DNA of 64,000 nucleotides from Allobosea caraganae (GTDB lineage Bacteria; Pseudomonadota; Alphaproteobacteria; Rhizobiales; Beijerinckiaceae): NCBI RefSeq assembly GCF_003351345.1, contig NZ_QQTO01000034.1:124001-188000 (forward strand), in the 5' to 3' direction. The stretch's first letter is position 1. Each line of letters begins with the position of its first letter. The notes under the pieces are model-generated. The model did not search any database. It saw nothing but the letters and a program-made list of their open reading frames with translations, and had not been told where the DNA came from. The position numbers and the translations under genes were made by a program. Shown here in pieces: positions 17,412 to 25,529 of this stretch.

Positions 17412-18598
17412 TCGACCGCCTCCTCGCTGAGGGGGCGGAGGTCACGCTGGTGACGGAGCGGGCGGAGCACAGCCGCCCCGGTCTCCGGCAGATCGCCTAT
17501 GCGTTGGACGCGGGCTTGGCGGCCAGCCCGAGCCTCGCCGCGACGGAGTATCACGTCAGGACGGGCGAGGCGGTGGCCGCGGTGCTGAGACGGCTGCGTC
17601 GTGAGGATAGGCCGGACCTGATCATCGGCCATACCGGCTGGGGCGGCCTGCTCTTCGTCAAGGACGTCCTGCCCGGGACGCCGCTGCTGGGCTATTGCGA
17701 GTATTATTACAACGCCGACGATTCGGATTTCGATTTCGACCCGGCCTTCGGCATCTCCGAGGCGCAGCGGATGCGGCTGCGCATGCGCAACGCCGCGCAA
17801 CTCGTGACGTTGCAGGCGGTCGATGCCGCCTATACGCCGACGCGCTGGCAGCACCGGCAGTACCCGGCCGCTATCCGCGACCGCATCGCGATCTGCCATG
17901 ACGGCATCGACACGCGCCTGTGCCGCCCCGACCCGGACGCGAGCTTCACCTTGCCCGACGGCCGCGAGCTGAGGCGGGGCGACGAGGTCGTCACCTTCGT
18001 CGCCCGCGATCTCGACCCCTATCGTGGTTATCCCCAGTTCATGCGCGCGGCAGCGCTGGTCGCTCAGGCCCGGCCGGGCGTGCTCTTCGTCGTGGTCGGC
18101 GGTGATGGCGTCGGCTATGGCCGGCCCCGATCCGATGGCCGGCTCTGGCGCGAGGTTATGCTCGCCGAGACCGGCCTGGGCGAGCGCATGGTCCATATCC
18201 CCTGGCTGGCGCGCGAGGACCTGATCCGCCTGTTCCAGGTCTCGGCGGCGCATGTCTACCTGACCGTGCCCTTCGTGCTGTCCTGGTCGCTGCTGGAGGC
18301 GATGGCCTGCGGCTGCCTGATCGTCGGCTCGCGCACCGGCCCGGTGCAGGAGGTCGTCAGCGATCGCCGCAACGGCCTGCTCGCGCCGTTCTTCGACCGC
18401 TCGGCGCTCGCGGGCACGATCGCCGCCGCGCTGGAGCGACAGGTGGAATACGAGCCGCTGCGCCAGGCCGCGCGCGCCGCCGTGCTGGGGAGGTTCGATC
18501 TGGAGGCTTGCCTCGACCGGCAAATGGGGCTGGTCGAGCGTCTGGTGGCGCAGAACGATTCCGCTCTCGCGCAGATGGACGGGCTAGCGGCCGGCTAG
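17360..18598 (+). CDS. Glycosyltransferase family 4 protein
   Basis: I placed the start at the ATG at 17360 because MHVLFVHRSGSGQF is the natural first strand of a GT-B fold. A GGAGGGG site lies 13 bases upstream, somewhat far. The protein has 412 residues. HTGWGGLLFVKDVLPGTPLL and CEYYYNADDSDFDFDP match the acceptor domain of a GT4 subgroup, and FVARDLDPYRGYPQFM and LSWSLLEAMACGCLIVGS mark the donor domain. The first Glu of the usual EX7E motif is not obvious. It overlaps the MarR gene by 52 bases and is probably co-transcribed with it, acting on the same surface glycan as the minus-strand cluster. Confidence 0.85.
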   Translation: MHVLFVHRSGSGQFSHLIDRLLAEGAEVTLVTERAEHSRPGLRQIAYALDAGLAASPSLAATEYHVRTGEAVAAVLRRLRREDRPDLIIGHTGWGGLLFVKDVLPGTPLLGYCEYYYNADDSDFDFDPAFGISEAQRMRLRMRNAAQLVTLQAVDAAYTPTRWQHRQYPAAIRDRIAICHDGIDTRLCRPDPDASFTLPDGRELRRGDEVVTFVARDLDPYRGYPQFMRAAALVAQARPGVLFVVVGGDGVGYGRPRSDGRLWREVMLAETGLGERMVHIPWLAREDLIRLFQVSAAHVYLTVPFVLSWSLLEAMACGCLIVGSRTGPVQEVVSDRRNGLLAPFFDRSALAGTIAAALERQVEYEPLRQAARAAVLGRFDLEACLDRQMGLVERLVAQNDSALAQMDGLAAG

Positions 18599-18604
18599 CG
18601 CCGC

Positions 18605-18913
18605 CTACTGGATCATATGCTCCCCGGCGCGCCGGAAGGTCATCGCCTCCGTGATCAATTGGCCGCGCCGGACCGGGCGGAAGCCGGTCTCCTGCCAGCC
18701 ATCGGCAGCCATCAGGCGAGCAACCATGCCATGCACGCATTGAAGATGGGCCTCGCGATCACTGGAAAGCCAAGGACCCCACCATTCTTCGATCAGATTG
18801 ATCAAGGGCTCGAGCGGCGGGTGACCGCATTCTGCTGCGTATTGCAGCGCAGCATGACCTGCGGGCGACGACATCACTTCCCAGATCTGGAGTTGCTCGG
18901 TGCCAGTCAACAT
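18605..18913 (-). CDS. Hypothetical protein, 102 aa
   Basis: This small soluble, mostly helical protein has a start at 18913 preceded by GGAGAG. It contains HPPLEPLINLIEEWWGPW and two Cys-containing helices, with no membrane segment or signal peptide. I do not recognise the family. It converges on the GT4 gene with only 6 bases between stops. Codon use matches neighbouring genes, which supports it being real. Confidence 0.5.
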   Translation of the reverse strand: MLTGTEQLQIWEVMSSPAGHAALQYAAECGHPPLEPLINLIEEWWGPWLSSDREAHLQCVHGMVARLMAADGWQETGFRPVRRGQLITEAMTFRRAGEHMIQ

Positions 18914-19386
18914 GGCCGATGGACTCTCCGTCTATATAGCTGTGCCTGTGCCGCATCTGCCTCAGTTGAGAAATACTGACTATAGCAGATGACCGTTGTA
19001 GAACGCAAAACTATACGCTCAGACTTTTGGGTCAGATGCGGGTGGCGGTGCGCTTTAGAGCATCGCCGGACGGCGGGGGCGCCGGCCCATGAGAAGACGA
19101 TGTGAAAAGACGGAGCATCCGAGCGATTGAACGATCCAATCGGCTCGCGCATTGCTTCGGGCTGTGGCTTTTGAGGAAAGCGCGACACTGCGGCCCGCGC
19201 CTTGGGCGGAACAGGCTCGGCGGGCCGGGCGCACGATGAAACGAAGCTCCGCAATTCTTGCACGATCCTCCTGACATTCTGTCAGATGCCTTCGTCCTTG
19301 CCGGCCGGGCATCTATAATAGAACAACCGTAGATGGTGCGAGGCTGACGCCGGCTACGGAAACGGCTCCATCCGGGGATACGCGAC
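18914..19386. promoter_or_regulatory. 473-base intergenic region with a palindrome upstream of the AraC gene
   Basis: No convincing gene is seen here; short open frames lack ribosome sites and family features. CTGACATTCTGTCAG at 19271-19285 is a palindrome with 6-bp arms and a 3-base centre, about 100 bases before the AraC start, and could be an operator. The stretch 18940-19030 is relatively AT-rich and may hold the promoter of the 102-aa gene. Confidence 0.4.
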
Positions 19387-20289
19387 ATGACCGAGCAGAA
19401 CGCGCTCGCCGACCTGATTGCCCGATACGCCACGAGCGATGGCACCCATGCGACGGCGATCCCGCGCCTGTCGCTGATCCGGATGTCGACGCCGACCGAG
19501 CCGATCCATGCCCTGCACGAGCCGGCGCTCTGCATCGTCGTCCAGGGCCGCAAGCAGGTGATGCTGGGCGACCGAATCTACCGCTACGGCCCCGAGCAAT
19601 ATCTCGTCGTCTCCGTCGACGTGCCGATCGTCGGGCAAGTGACCGAGGCCAGCCCGGGCGAGCCCTATCTCTGCTTCCGGCTCGATCTCGACCCGGGCGT
19701 GCTCGGCGCGTTGATCATGGAAGCCGGGCTCGATTCAGGCGCCAGCGACAATCCCGGCGCGGGCCTGTGCCTCGACCCGGTGACACCCGAGCTGCTCTCC
19801 GCCGCCAGCCGGCTCGTCACGCTGCTGGCGGCGCCGCGCGATGCGCCGATCCTCGCCCCGCTCGCGGAGCGCGAGATCCTCTATCGCCTGCTCACCGGCA
19901 GCCAGGCGCCGCGCCTGCGCGAGATCGCCCATGCCGAGAGCAAGCTGCAGCAGGTCAACCGCGCCATCGGCTGGATCAAGCGCAACTACGACAAGCCGTT
20001 CCGCATCGACAACGTCGCGCAGGAGGCGCGCATGAGCGCGTCCGCCCTGCACCAGCACTTCAAGGCGGTGACGGCGATGAGTCCGCTGCAATACCAGAAG
20101 CAGCTGCGCCTGCAGGAGGCGCGCCGGCTCATCCTCGGCCAGGCCATGGATGCCGCCACCGCCGGCCATAATGTCGGCTATGACAGCCCCTCGCAGTTCA
20201 GCCGCGAGTACAGCCGCCTCTTCGGCGCCCCGCCGATCCGCGACATCGCGCGGATGCGGGCGGCGCCGGAAAGCGCCGCGCTGATTTGA
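19387..20289 (+). CDS. AraC family transcriptional regulator
   Basis: This 300-aa protein has an AraC N-terminal cupin domain (residues about 20-170, HEPALCIVVQGRKQVMLGDR and YLVVSVDVPIVGQV). It is followed by a double helix-turn-helix (residues about 195-290) with FRIDNVAQEARMSASALHQHFKAVTAMSPLQYQKQLRLQEAR and a second helix pair ending GYDSPSQFSREYSRLFGAPP. The start at 19387 follows a short AT-poor leader. Such regulators sense a small molecule and activate an adjacent gene, often an oxidoreductase. The nearest gene, a nitroreductase, converges with it, so the target is uncertain. Confidence 0.88.
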   Translation: MTEQNALADLIARYATSDGTHATAIPRLSLIRMSTPTEPIHALHEPALCIVVQGRKQVMLGDRIYRYGPEQYLVVSVDVPIVGQVTEASPGEPYLCFRLDLDPGVLGALIMEAGLDSGASDNPGAGLCLDPVTPELLSAASRLVTLLAAPRDAPILAPLAEREILYRLLTGSQAPRLREIAHAESKLQQVNRAIGWIKRNYDKPFRIDNVAQEARMSASALHQHFKAVTAMSPLQYQKQLRLQEARRLILGQAMDAATAGHNVGYDSPSQFSREYSRLFGAPPIRDIARMRAAPESAALI

Positions 20290-20304
20290 GGTCCGGGCGC
20301 CTGC

Positions 20305-20934
20305 TCACCAATAGGTCGTGAGGGCGTCGATATCCGGCCGCTTGCGGTCGGGCGGAATTTCCTTCGCCGTGCCGATATGGATGACGCCAGCCACCTTCTC
20401 GCTGCCGGACAGGCCGAACAGCGCCGCGACGCCCGGGCTATAGGCGGCCCAGCCGGTCAGCCAGGTCGTGCCATAGCCCGAGGCCTGGGCGGCGATGACG
20501 AGGTTCATGCAGGCGGCTCCGGTCGAAAGCTCCTGCTCCCAGACCAGGACGCGGGCCAGCGCGTCGCTGCGGCTGACGACGAGGACGATCACAGGCGCAT
20601 AGGTCAGCGCCCGGCCCATGATCGCGGTGAATTTTTCGCGCCGCTCCGGGTCCATCGCCGCGTTCTCTGCGGCATAGAGCTTCGACACGCCCTCGCTCGC
20701 CCGCTGCCGGGCGTCGCCCGCCAACACGATGAAGCGCCAGGGCTCGATGCCGCCATGGTCGGGCACGCGCGCCGCGATGGTCAGGATACGGCGCAGCTCG
20801 CTTTCGCTCGGCCCAGGCTCACTGAGCGCGGTCATGCCGGTCGAGCGGCGCCTCTCCAGGAACGAGAGCAGCGCCTCGCCATCATGGGAGAGGGCTTCGG
20901 TCGCGGCGGCGGCGTGGTTGTTGCTCATGCTCAT
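20305..20934 (-). CDS. Nitroreductase family protein (YdjA-like)
   Basis: This is a 209-aa flavin-dependent reductase. ERRRSTGMTALSEPGPSESEL, RVPDHGGIEPWRFIVLAG and WEQELSTGAACMNLVIAAQ follow the order seen in E. coli YdjA, including the FMN-binding Arg residues and the WEQE segment. The start is either ATG 20934 or ATG 20928; an AGG 7 bases before 20928 favours the second. It is a soluble dimer that uses NAD(P)H, but the natural substrate of the YdjA group is unclear. Two small genes lie just upstream on the same strand, so they may form an operon. It converges with the AraC gene. Confidence 0.85.
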   Translation of the reverse strand: MSMSNNHAAAATEALSHDGEALLSFLERRRSTGMTALSEPGPSESELRRILTIAARVPDHGGIEPWRFIVLAGDARQRASEGVSKLYAAENAAMDPERREKFTAIMGRALTYAPVIVLVVSRSDALARVLVWEQELSTGAACMNLVIAAQASGYGTTWLTGWAAYSPGVAALFGLSGSEKVAGVIHIGTAKEIPPDRKRPDIDALTTYW

Positions 20935-20939
20935 CCTAT

Positions 20940-21257
20940 TCACGCCCAAGCCCGGCCGGCGGCCCTGACCAGCCGCAAATCGGTGACTGGCACTGGCCGC
21001 GCCGCACTGTCCAGCGCGGCCCGCAGCGTCTCGATATCGGCCTCGGCGCTCGGGCGCCAGCCGCAGGGGCAATCGCCGTCGAGCCGGTGCGCCTCGACGA
21101 CCTCCTGGTAGATCGCGCCGACCGCCTCCGCGGTCAGCTCCATCACCGCGAGCGGCGAGAGCTGCGAATTGTGCAGCGCGTTGCAGAAGGCACTCATCAG
21201 CGCCTGCCTGAGTTCGGCGCGCAAGGCTTCGGTCTCGCGGGCGGGATCATGCGGCAC
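20940..21257 (-). CDS. Hypothetical protein, 105 aa
   Basis: This starts at GTG 21257 with GGAGGGCGGG upstream and ends 5 bases before the nitroreductase start. It is an acidic, helical protein with GDCPCGWRPSAEADIE, a short Cys-x-Cys element. The first 10 bases overlap the end of the 89-aa gene. I do not recognise a family. Tight spacing suggests co-expression with the nitroreductase. Confidence 0.5.
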   Translation of the reverse strand: MPHDPARETEALRAELRQALMSAFCNALHNSQLSPLAVMELTAEAVGAIYQEVVEAHRLDGDCPCGWRPSAEADIETLRAALDSAARPVPVTDLRLVRAAGRAWA

Positions 21258-21516
21258 GGTGCCCGCCCTCCACGCTTGCGCCGCGCGGACGCTCCGGCCG
21301 CTGCTCCAGCGCGACCGTCAGCAGGTCGACCAGCCGTTGCAACGTCTCGGTCAGGACGGAATAGGCGACGGCGTTGGCATTGGCCGGCCCCTTGGCGAAG
21401 GCGAGCGCGCGTTTGAATTCGAGCTGCGTCGCCCCGGTCCTGAGCACCTCCCGCACGATGAGCTCGTTGACCGGCCCAAGCGCCGCGGTGACGTCACGGC
21501 CCGAGATCTCGCCCAT
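21247..21516 (-). CDS. Hypothetical protein, 89 aa
   Basis: I chose ATG 21516, which has GGGGATTCG just before it; the frame is open further upstream but that part is AT-rich and non-coding in style. The protein is helical with GRDVTAALGPVNELIVREVL and ends in a charged tail. No known domain is apparent. It is the first gene of a probable three-gene operon leading to the nitroreductase. The 251 bases between it and the plus-strand gene at 21768 would hold both promoters. Confidence 0.5.
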   Translation of the reverse strand: MGEISGRDVTAALGPVNELIVREVLRTGATQLEFKRALAFAKGPANANAVAYSVLTETLQRLVDLLTVALEQRPERPRGASVEGGHRAA

Positions 21517-21767
21517 ATCGAATCCCCGCGTTGAATCGACTTCTTGCAGTAGGGAGAGGGATACGCTCGCAGGAATACCCGCGCAAGATATTGTTTTTAT
21601 TGGAAAAATAGAACAATTCGAAACTGGATCCACGGCTAAGAGGCCAGCTCATATGGCTTGCTGTGACGCCATTCCCGCGCATTGGGACGTTTCCCATCGT
21701 GTGTGATTAGATATCCCGCAGTCCTAGCGACAACGGCCTTTGTCGCATCCAGTCAGGAACCGGAGAG

Positions 21768-22070
21768 ATGGCAGCCACCAAGACCGCCAAGATCCAACTC
21801 GAGAACGTGAACCATCCGGGAAAGACACAATCCGGCGATCCGGTGAAGTACGAGGCGATGAAGAGCGCCTTCCTGAGCGTGCTGCCGCAGGCGGCGCCGG
21901 GGCTGACCGTCGCCGAGCTCCGGGAGCGCATTCTGCCTCACCTTCCCGAGGAGCTCTTCCCCGGCGGGGCCACGGCCGGCTGGTGGGTCAAGGCCGTCCA
22001 GCTCGATCTCGAGGCGAAGGGCATCGTCGCCCGCGAGAAGACCACGCCGCTCCGGCTGCACAAGGCCTGA
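21768..22070 (+). CDS. Small conserved protein (DUF6958-like)
   Basis: This 100-aa protein begins MAATKTAKIQLENVNHPGK after GGAGAG. The central LTVAELRERILPHLPEELFP and the block GGATAGWWVKAVQLDLEAKG resemble a family I recall as DUF6958, of unknown function, often encoded as a stand-alone gene. The C-terminal helix-rich part has the look of a winged-helix fold. The domain name is from memory and would need a profile search. It is followed by a large inverted repeat, which may end its transcript. Confidence 0.65.
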   Translation: MAATKTAKIQLENVNHPGKTQSGDPVKYEAMKSAFLSVLPQAAPGLTVAELRERILPHLPEELFPGGATAGWWVKAVQLDLEAKGIVAREKTTPLRLHKA

Positions 22071-22100
22071 CTTCTTGAGAATCTGGCTCATAAATCCCTG

Positions 22101-22213
22101 AGCCCTCATCCTGAGGAGCGCGGAGCGCGTCTCGAAGGATGCTCCAGGAGGTTCGGAAGCCCACTGGTTCACCCTTCGAGACGCCGCTGAAGCGGCTCCT
22201 CAGGGTGAGGGCT
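22101..22213. repeat. Large dispersed inverted repeat, copy 1
   Basis: The left arm 22101-22140 (AGCCCTCATCCTGAGGAGC to CGTCTCGAAGGAT) and the right arm 22171-22213 are near-complementary around a 30-base centre. A second copy lies at 24139-24244 on the other side of the ABC gene. This type of element recurs in Hyphomicrobiales genomes. It may fold as a long hairpin in RNA and act as a terminator here. Confidence 0.8.
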
Positions 22214-22335
22214 CGAATATCCAGTCGGACACTGAGTCCGCGCGCCCTGCATTCTGCATTCAGCCCCGGTTCATCCAGCCTGCGCTAGGCGCGAGACCGG
22301 GGATATCCGCGGCACGGAAAAATCCGGCTGCGGAC

Positions 22336-24240
22336 ATGCGTGTGTTCGAGTTCGGGGGAAATCCGCCTGTGCTGAAGCCGGCCGCTGCGCCCGGTCAAGG
22401 TCCGACTCCGCCGAGCGACCGGCAGGTGGCGCGGCGCTTCGCCGTCCTCACCAGCGGCTTCTGGCGCGGCGCGACGGCGCGGACAGCCTGTTTCTGGACG
22501 CTCTCGCTCGCGGCCTCGGTCATCGTCACGGTCTTCGTCAACGTCACCGTCAACCGCTGGAACGGCTGGTTCTTCGATGCGCTGGAGAAGAAGGACGCGC
22601 AGAGCGCGTTGACCGCGATGGCGGTCTTCCCGGTCCTGGCCGTCATCGTTGCCGGCGTCGGCGTCGGCATCCTGGTGACGCGCGAGACGCTTCAGGTGCA
22701 TTGGCGGCAATGGGTCACGGCCAAGCTGGCCGATGGCTGGGTCGGCGAGCGCCGCTTCTACCGCCTCTCGCTCTCGGGCTACGAGCCCGCCAATCCCGAA
22801 TACCGCATCGCCGACGACGTGCGCTGGGCGACCGAGCCGCTGGTCGATTTCGCCATCGGCCTGCTCTCCGCGCTGATCACCATCATCATGTTCATCGAGA
22901 TCCTCTGGGAGATCGGCGGCGGGCTGACGGTTCCGGTGGGCGATGGCGTCATCATCATCCCCGCCTATCTCGTGCTGGCAGCGATCGTCTACGCGGTCGT
23001 GGTTTCGGCCCTGATCACCTTCGTCGGCCGCCGGCTGCCGGGCCTCGCCGCTGCGCGCAACGAGGGCGAGGCGCGGCTGCGCTTCTCGCTGATGCGCATT
23101 CGCGACCATGGCGAGGCCATTGCGCTGGCCCGCGCCGAGGCCGGCGAGCGCCGAGCCGTGGCGCGCACCTATGACAGCCTGGCCCAGCGTTGGCTCGCGA
23201 TGATCCGCCAGCGTGGCCGCCTGACCTGGATCACCAATGGCAGCAGCGCGCTGGTGCCGGTCGTGCCGCTGCTGCTGGCGGCGCCGAAGTACCTTTCCGG
23301 CGAAATGTCGCTCGGCGGCGTCGTGCAGGTCGCGGCGGCTTTTGTGGCCGTGCAGAACGCCTTCAACTGGGTGCTCGACAATTTCATGCGCATCGCCGAG
23401 TGGCTCGCGGCGGCGCGGCGCGTCAACGAGTTGGCCGACGCGCTGGAGCGGCTCGGCGCCGGCCAGTCGGATGACCGCCTTGCCGTGCTGCCGAGCCCGG
23501 ACGGTTGCTTGCGCCTCGCCGAGGTGACGCTGACCGACCGCGACGGCCGCAACCTCGTCGCCGATCTCGACATGGTCGCCCCTCCGGGCGCGACCTTGCA
23601 TGTCTCAGGTGAACTCGGCCTCGGCAAGGCGGCGCTGATCCAGGCCGTGGCCGGGCTCTGGCCCTGGGGCAGGGGCGAGATCGCACTGCCCGCTGCCTCA
23701 CAGGTCACGATCGTGCCTCATACGCTGCACCTGACCGAGGGCAGCTTGCGCGCGGTGCTCGACACGGCCCAACCGCTGCCGACCGAACGCCTCACCGACG
23801 CGCTGCGCCGCTACGGCCTCTCCAGCCTGGCCCAGCGCCTCGACGAGCACAACGACTGGGACAAGGCGCTCGCGACCGGCGACAGGCAGCGCCTGGCGCT
23901 TGCCCGCGCCGAGCTGGAGGCGCCGGACGTGCTCCTGCTCGACGAGGCGACGAGCGCGCTCGAGGTCGATGCCGCGCTCGACCTGATCGCCGAACTGCGC
24001 GCCGCCCGCCCCGACGCGATCATGCTGCTGATGGGCCAGAGCGCCGGCTTCACTGAGGCGGCCAGCCACCGCCTCGTGATGAAGCGCGCCGGCGGCGTCG
24101 CCCGCATGGCCGGGCATGACACGGAACCAAAGACCCATAGCCCTCATCTTGAGGAGCGGGCCTCGGCCCGCGTCTCGAAGGATGCTCCAGAGGACACTGG
24201 ATCATCCTTCGAGACGCCGCTTTGCGGCTCCTCGGGATGA
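22336..24240 (+). CDS. ABC transporter, SbmA/YddA-like, with degenerate ATPase motifs
   Basis: This 634-aa fused permease-ATPase has an N-terminal membrane domain of the ABC_membrane_2 type (residues about 40-370), with NRWNGWFFDALEKKD and WRQWVTAKLADGWVGERRFY. These segments are characteristic of SbmA/BacA/YddA relatives that move peptides or lipophilic cofactors. The ATPase domain is altered. Walker A reads GELGLGKA (425-432) with Ala for Ser/Thr, the Q-loop Gln is His (VPHTLHLTEG), the signature is TGDRQRLALAR, and the H-loop His is Gln (LMGQSAG). Walker B LLLDEATSALE is intact. Activity may be low or lost. The last 33 residues are encoded by a dispersed repeat. ATG 22336 is the first in frame. 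Confidence 0.82.
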   Translation: MRVFEFGGNPPVLKPAAAPGQGPTPPSDRQVARRFAVLTSGFWRGATARTACFWTLSLAASVIVTVFVNVTVNRWNGWFFDALEKKDAQSALTAMAVFPVLAVIVAGVGVGILVTRETLQVHWRQWVTAKLADGWVGERRFYRLSLSGYEPANPEYRIADDVRWATEPLVDFAIGLLSALITIIMFIEILWEIGGGLTVPVGDGVIIIPAYLVLAAIVYAVVVSALITFVGRRLPGLAAARNEGEARLRFSLMRIRDHGEAIALARAEAGERRAVARTYDSLAQRWLAMIRQRGRLTWITNGSSALVPVVPLLLAAPKYLSGEMSLGGVVQVAAAFVAVQNAFNWVLDNFMRIAEWLAAARRVNELADALERLGAGQSDDRLAVLPSPDGCLRLAEVTLTDRDGRNLVADLDMVAPPGATLHVSGELGLGKAALIQAVAGLWPWGRGEIALPAASQVTIVPHTLHLTEGSLRAVLDTAQPLPTERLTDALRRYGLSSLAQRLDEHNDWDKALATGDRQRLALARAELEAPDVLLLDEATSALEVDAALDLIAELRAARPDAIMLLMGQSAGFTEAASHRLVMKRAGGVARMAGHDTEPKTHSPHLEERASARVSKDAPEDTGSSFETPLCGSSG

Positions 24241-24244
24241 GGGT
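24139..24244. repeat. Large dispersed inverted repeat, copy 2, inside the 3' end of the ABC gene
   Basis: This is the same element as at 22101-22213, with arms 24139-24182 and about 24202-24244. It begins inside the ABC transporter frame and supplies its final 33 codons and stop (24238-24240). It also likely forms the transcript end. Confidence 0.8.
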
Positions 24245-24290
24245 TGAGTTTCTCTTCGACCTTCTGTCCAACCCCTCACGGAGCTGATTC

Positions 24291-24854
24291 ATGCTGAACA
24301 TCTGGGATGCCTATTGGGGCCTTGAAGTCGAGCAATGCCCCTGCGACGTGCATTTCGTCGAATGGCTGGAGCAGCAGGGCCTCACCGGCAAGCGCATCTA
24401 CCATTTCGGCACGGGCGGGCACCATTATGTCGGCATCCGCTGCGCCGAGCCCAAGCTGAACAACACCGTGCTTGGCATCACCGCCTCGCCGAAGGAGTAT
24501 GAGTCCTTCATCGAGCTCGCGACCGAGAAGCCCACCCTCACCAAGACCTACTCGGCCTATTTCGGCGACATCTACACCAGCAACGCGAAGCTGCTGCCGC
24601 GCTTCGACATCGTCACCCTCTTCCATTCCGGAGAGTTCCGCAGCGAGAAGAACGACGCCTATGGCGCGCTGACCGACCTTGAGGTGATGCAGCTCTTCAC
24701 CGATCAGACCGACGCGGGCGGCCACATCCTGTTCTACACCGGCTCCTACGCCTATGACGTGCCCGAGCGGCTGATCGCGGACTGGACGAAGTCGCACCCG
24801 GTCGAGGAGGTCGAGGGCTTCAAGACGCTGCGGATATTCCGCAAGGTAAAATGA
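24291..24854 (+). CDS. Hypothetical protein, 187 aa, Rossmann-like
   Basis: This soluble protein starts at ATG 24291. TGKRIYHFGTGGHHYVGIRC looks like the first strand and Gly-rich loop of a nucleotide- or SAM-binding fold, and FDIVTLFHSGEF fits a later strand with an acidic or polar end. The remainder has FTDQTDAGGHILFYTGSYAY. A methyltransferase-type fold is possible, but the motif I acid pattern is not standard, so I do not assign activity. It stands alone behind the repeat-terminated ABC gene. Confidence 0.55.
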   Translation: MLNIWDAYWGLEVEQCPCDVHFVEWLEQQGLTGKRIYHFGTGGHHYVGIRCAEPKLNNTVLGITASPKEYESFIELATEKPTLTKTYSAYFGDIYTSNAKLLPRFDIVTLFHSGEFRSEKNDAYGALTDLEVMQLFTDQTDAGGHILFYTGSYAYDVPERLIADWTKSHPVEEVEGFKTLRIFRKVK

Positions 24855-24910
24855 CCAGCACTTCGATTAACTGCAACCTGGGGCGGAAACCGGCTTGAAT
24901 TCCCGGGCGG

Positions 24911-25354
24911 ATGATGCAGCTTTCCCTGATGAGCGAGCTGTCCCGCGTGATCTATGCCCAGGAGCCCAATCTGGGCGTCTTCGAGTTCCGGCGCATCCTG
25001 GTCGATTCCGGCCTGGGTGGGATCCGGCCGATCGGCGATGAGCCGCGGCTGGAGAAGATGCTGTCCTCTGCCAACCTGCTCATGACCGCCCGGCTGGACC
25101 AGCCGGGCCGGCCGCTGGTCGGCGTCGCCCGCTGCGTCACCGATTTCGCCTGGTGCTGCTATCTCTCCGAGCTCGCGGTCTCGCCGGCGGCGCAGGGGCT
25201 GGGCATCGGCAAGGGCCTGCTCGAGGAGGTGCGCTGGCAGGTCGGGCCGAGCGTCAGCCTGATCCTCGCCTCGGTGCCGGAGGCCGTCGGCTTCTACGAG
25301 AAGGTCGGCATGGCGCGGGTGGACGACGCGTTCTGGTTCAAGCGCGAGTTCTGA
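24911..25354 (+). CDS. GNAT family N-acetyltransferase
   Basis: This 147-aa acetyltransferase has the acetyl-CoA loop AVSPAAQGLGIGKGLLEEV and the final strand with EAVGFYEKVGMARVDDAFW. It is of ordinary length for a single GNAT domain. It would acetylate an amine of a small molecule or protein; the substrate is unknown. ATG at 24911, 24914 or 24929 are all possible starts, and none has a clear ribosome site. It follows the 187-aa gene by 56 bases on the same strand. Confidence 0.8.
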   Translation: MMQLSLMSELSRVIYAQEPNLGVFEFRRILVDSGLGGIRPIGDEPRLEKMLSSANLLMTARLDQPGRPLVGVARCVTDFAWCCYLSELAVSPAAQGLGIGKGLLEEVRWQVGPSVSLILASVPEAVGFYEKVGMARVDDAFWFKREF

Positions 25355-25529
25355 CGACGGATTTGTGGCGGCGTTGTCCTGCGCCGGCCTCATGGCGCGC
25401 ATTCGCCGCGCTATCCCGGCTTGTGCATCGAGCCTGAGGCGCTATCTGTCGGGGCCGGGGCGCTTCGCCCTCCCGCCTGCAATCGGCGCCGTCTCGACAG
25501 GCCGGCCCCGCAACCGACCATGAGTCCGC

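Noticed and set aside
19032..19312. Short minus-strand frames upstream of the AraC gene
   Set aside because: They have no ribosome sites, no recognisable domain and Arg/Pro-rich sequence.
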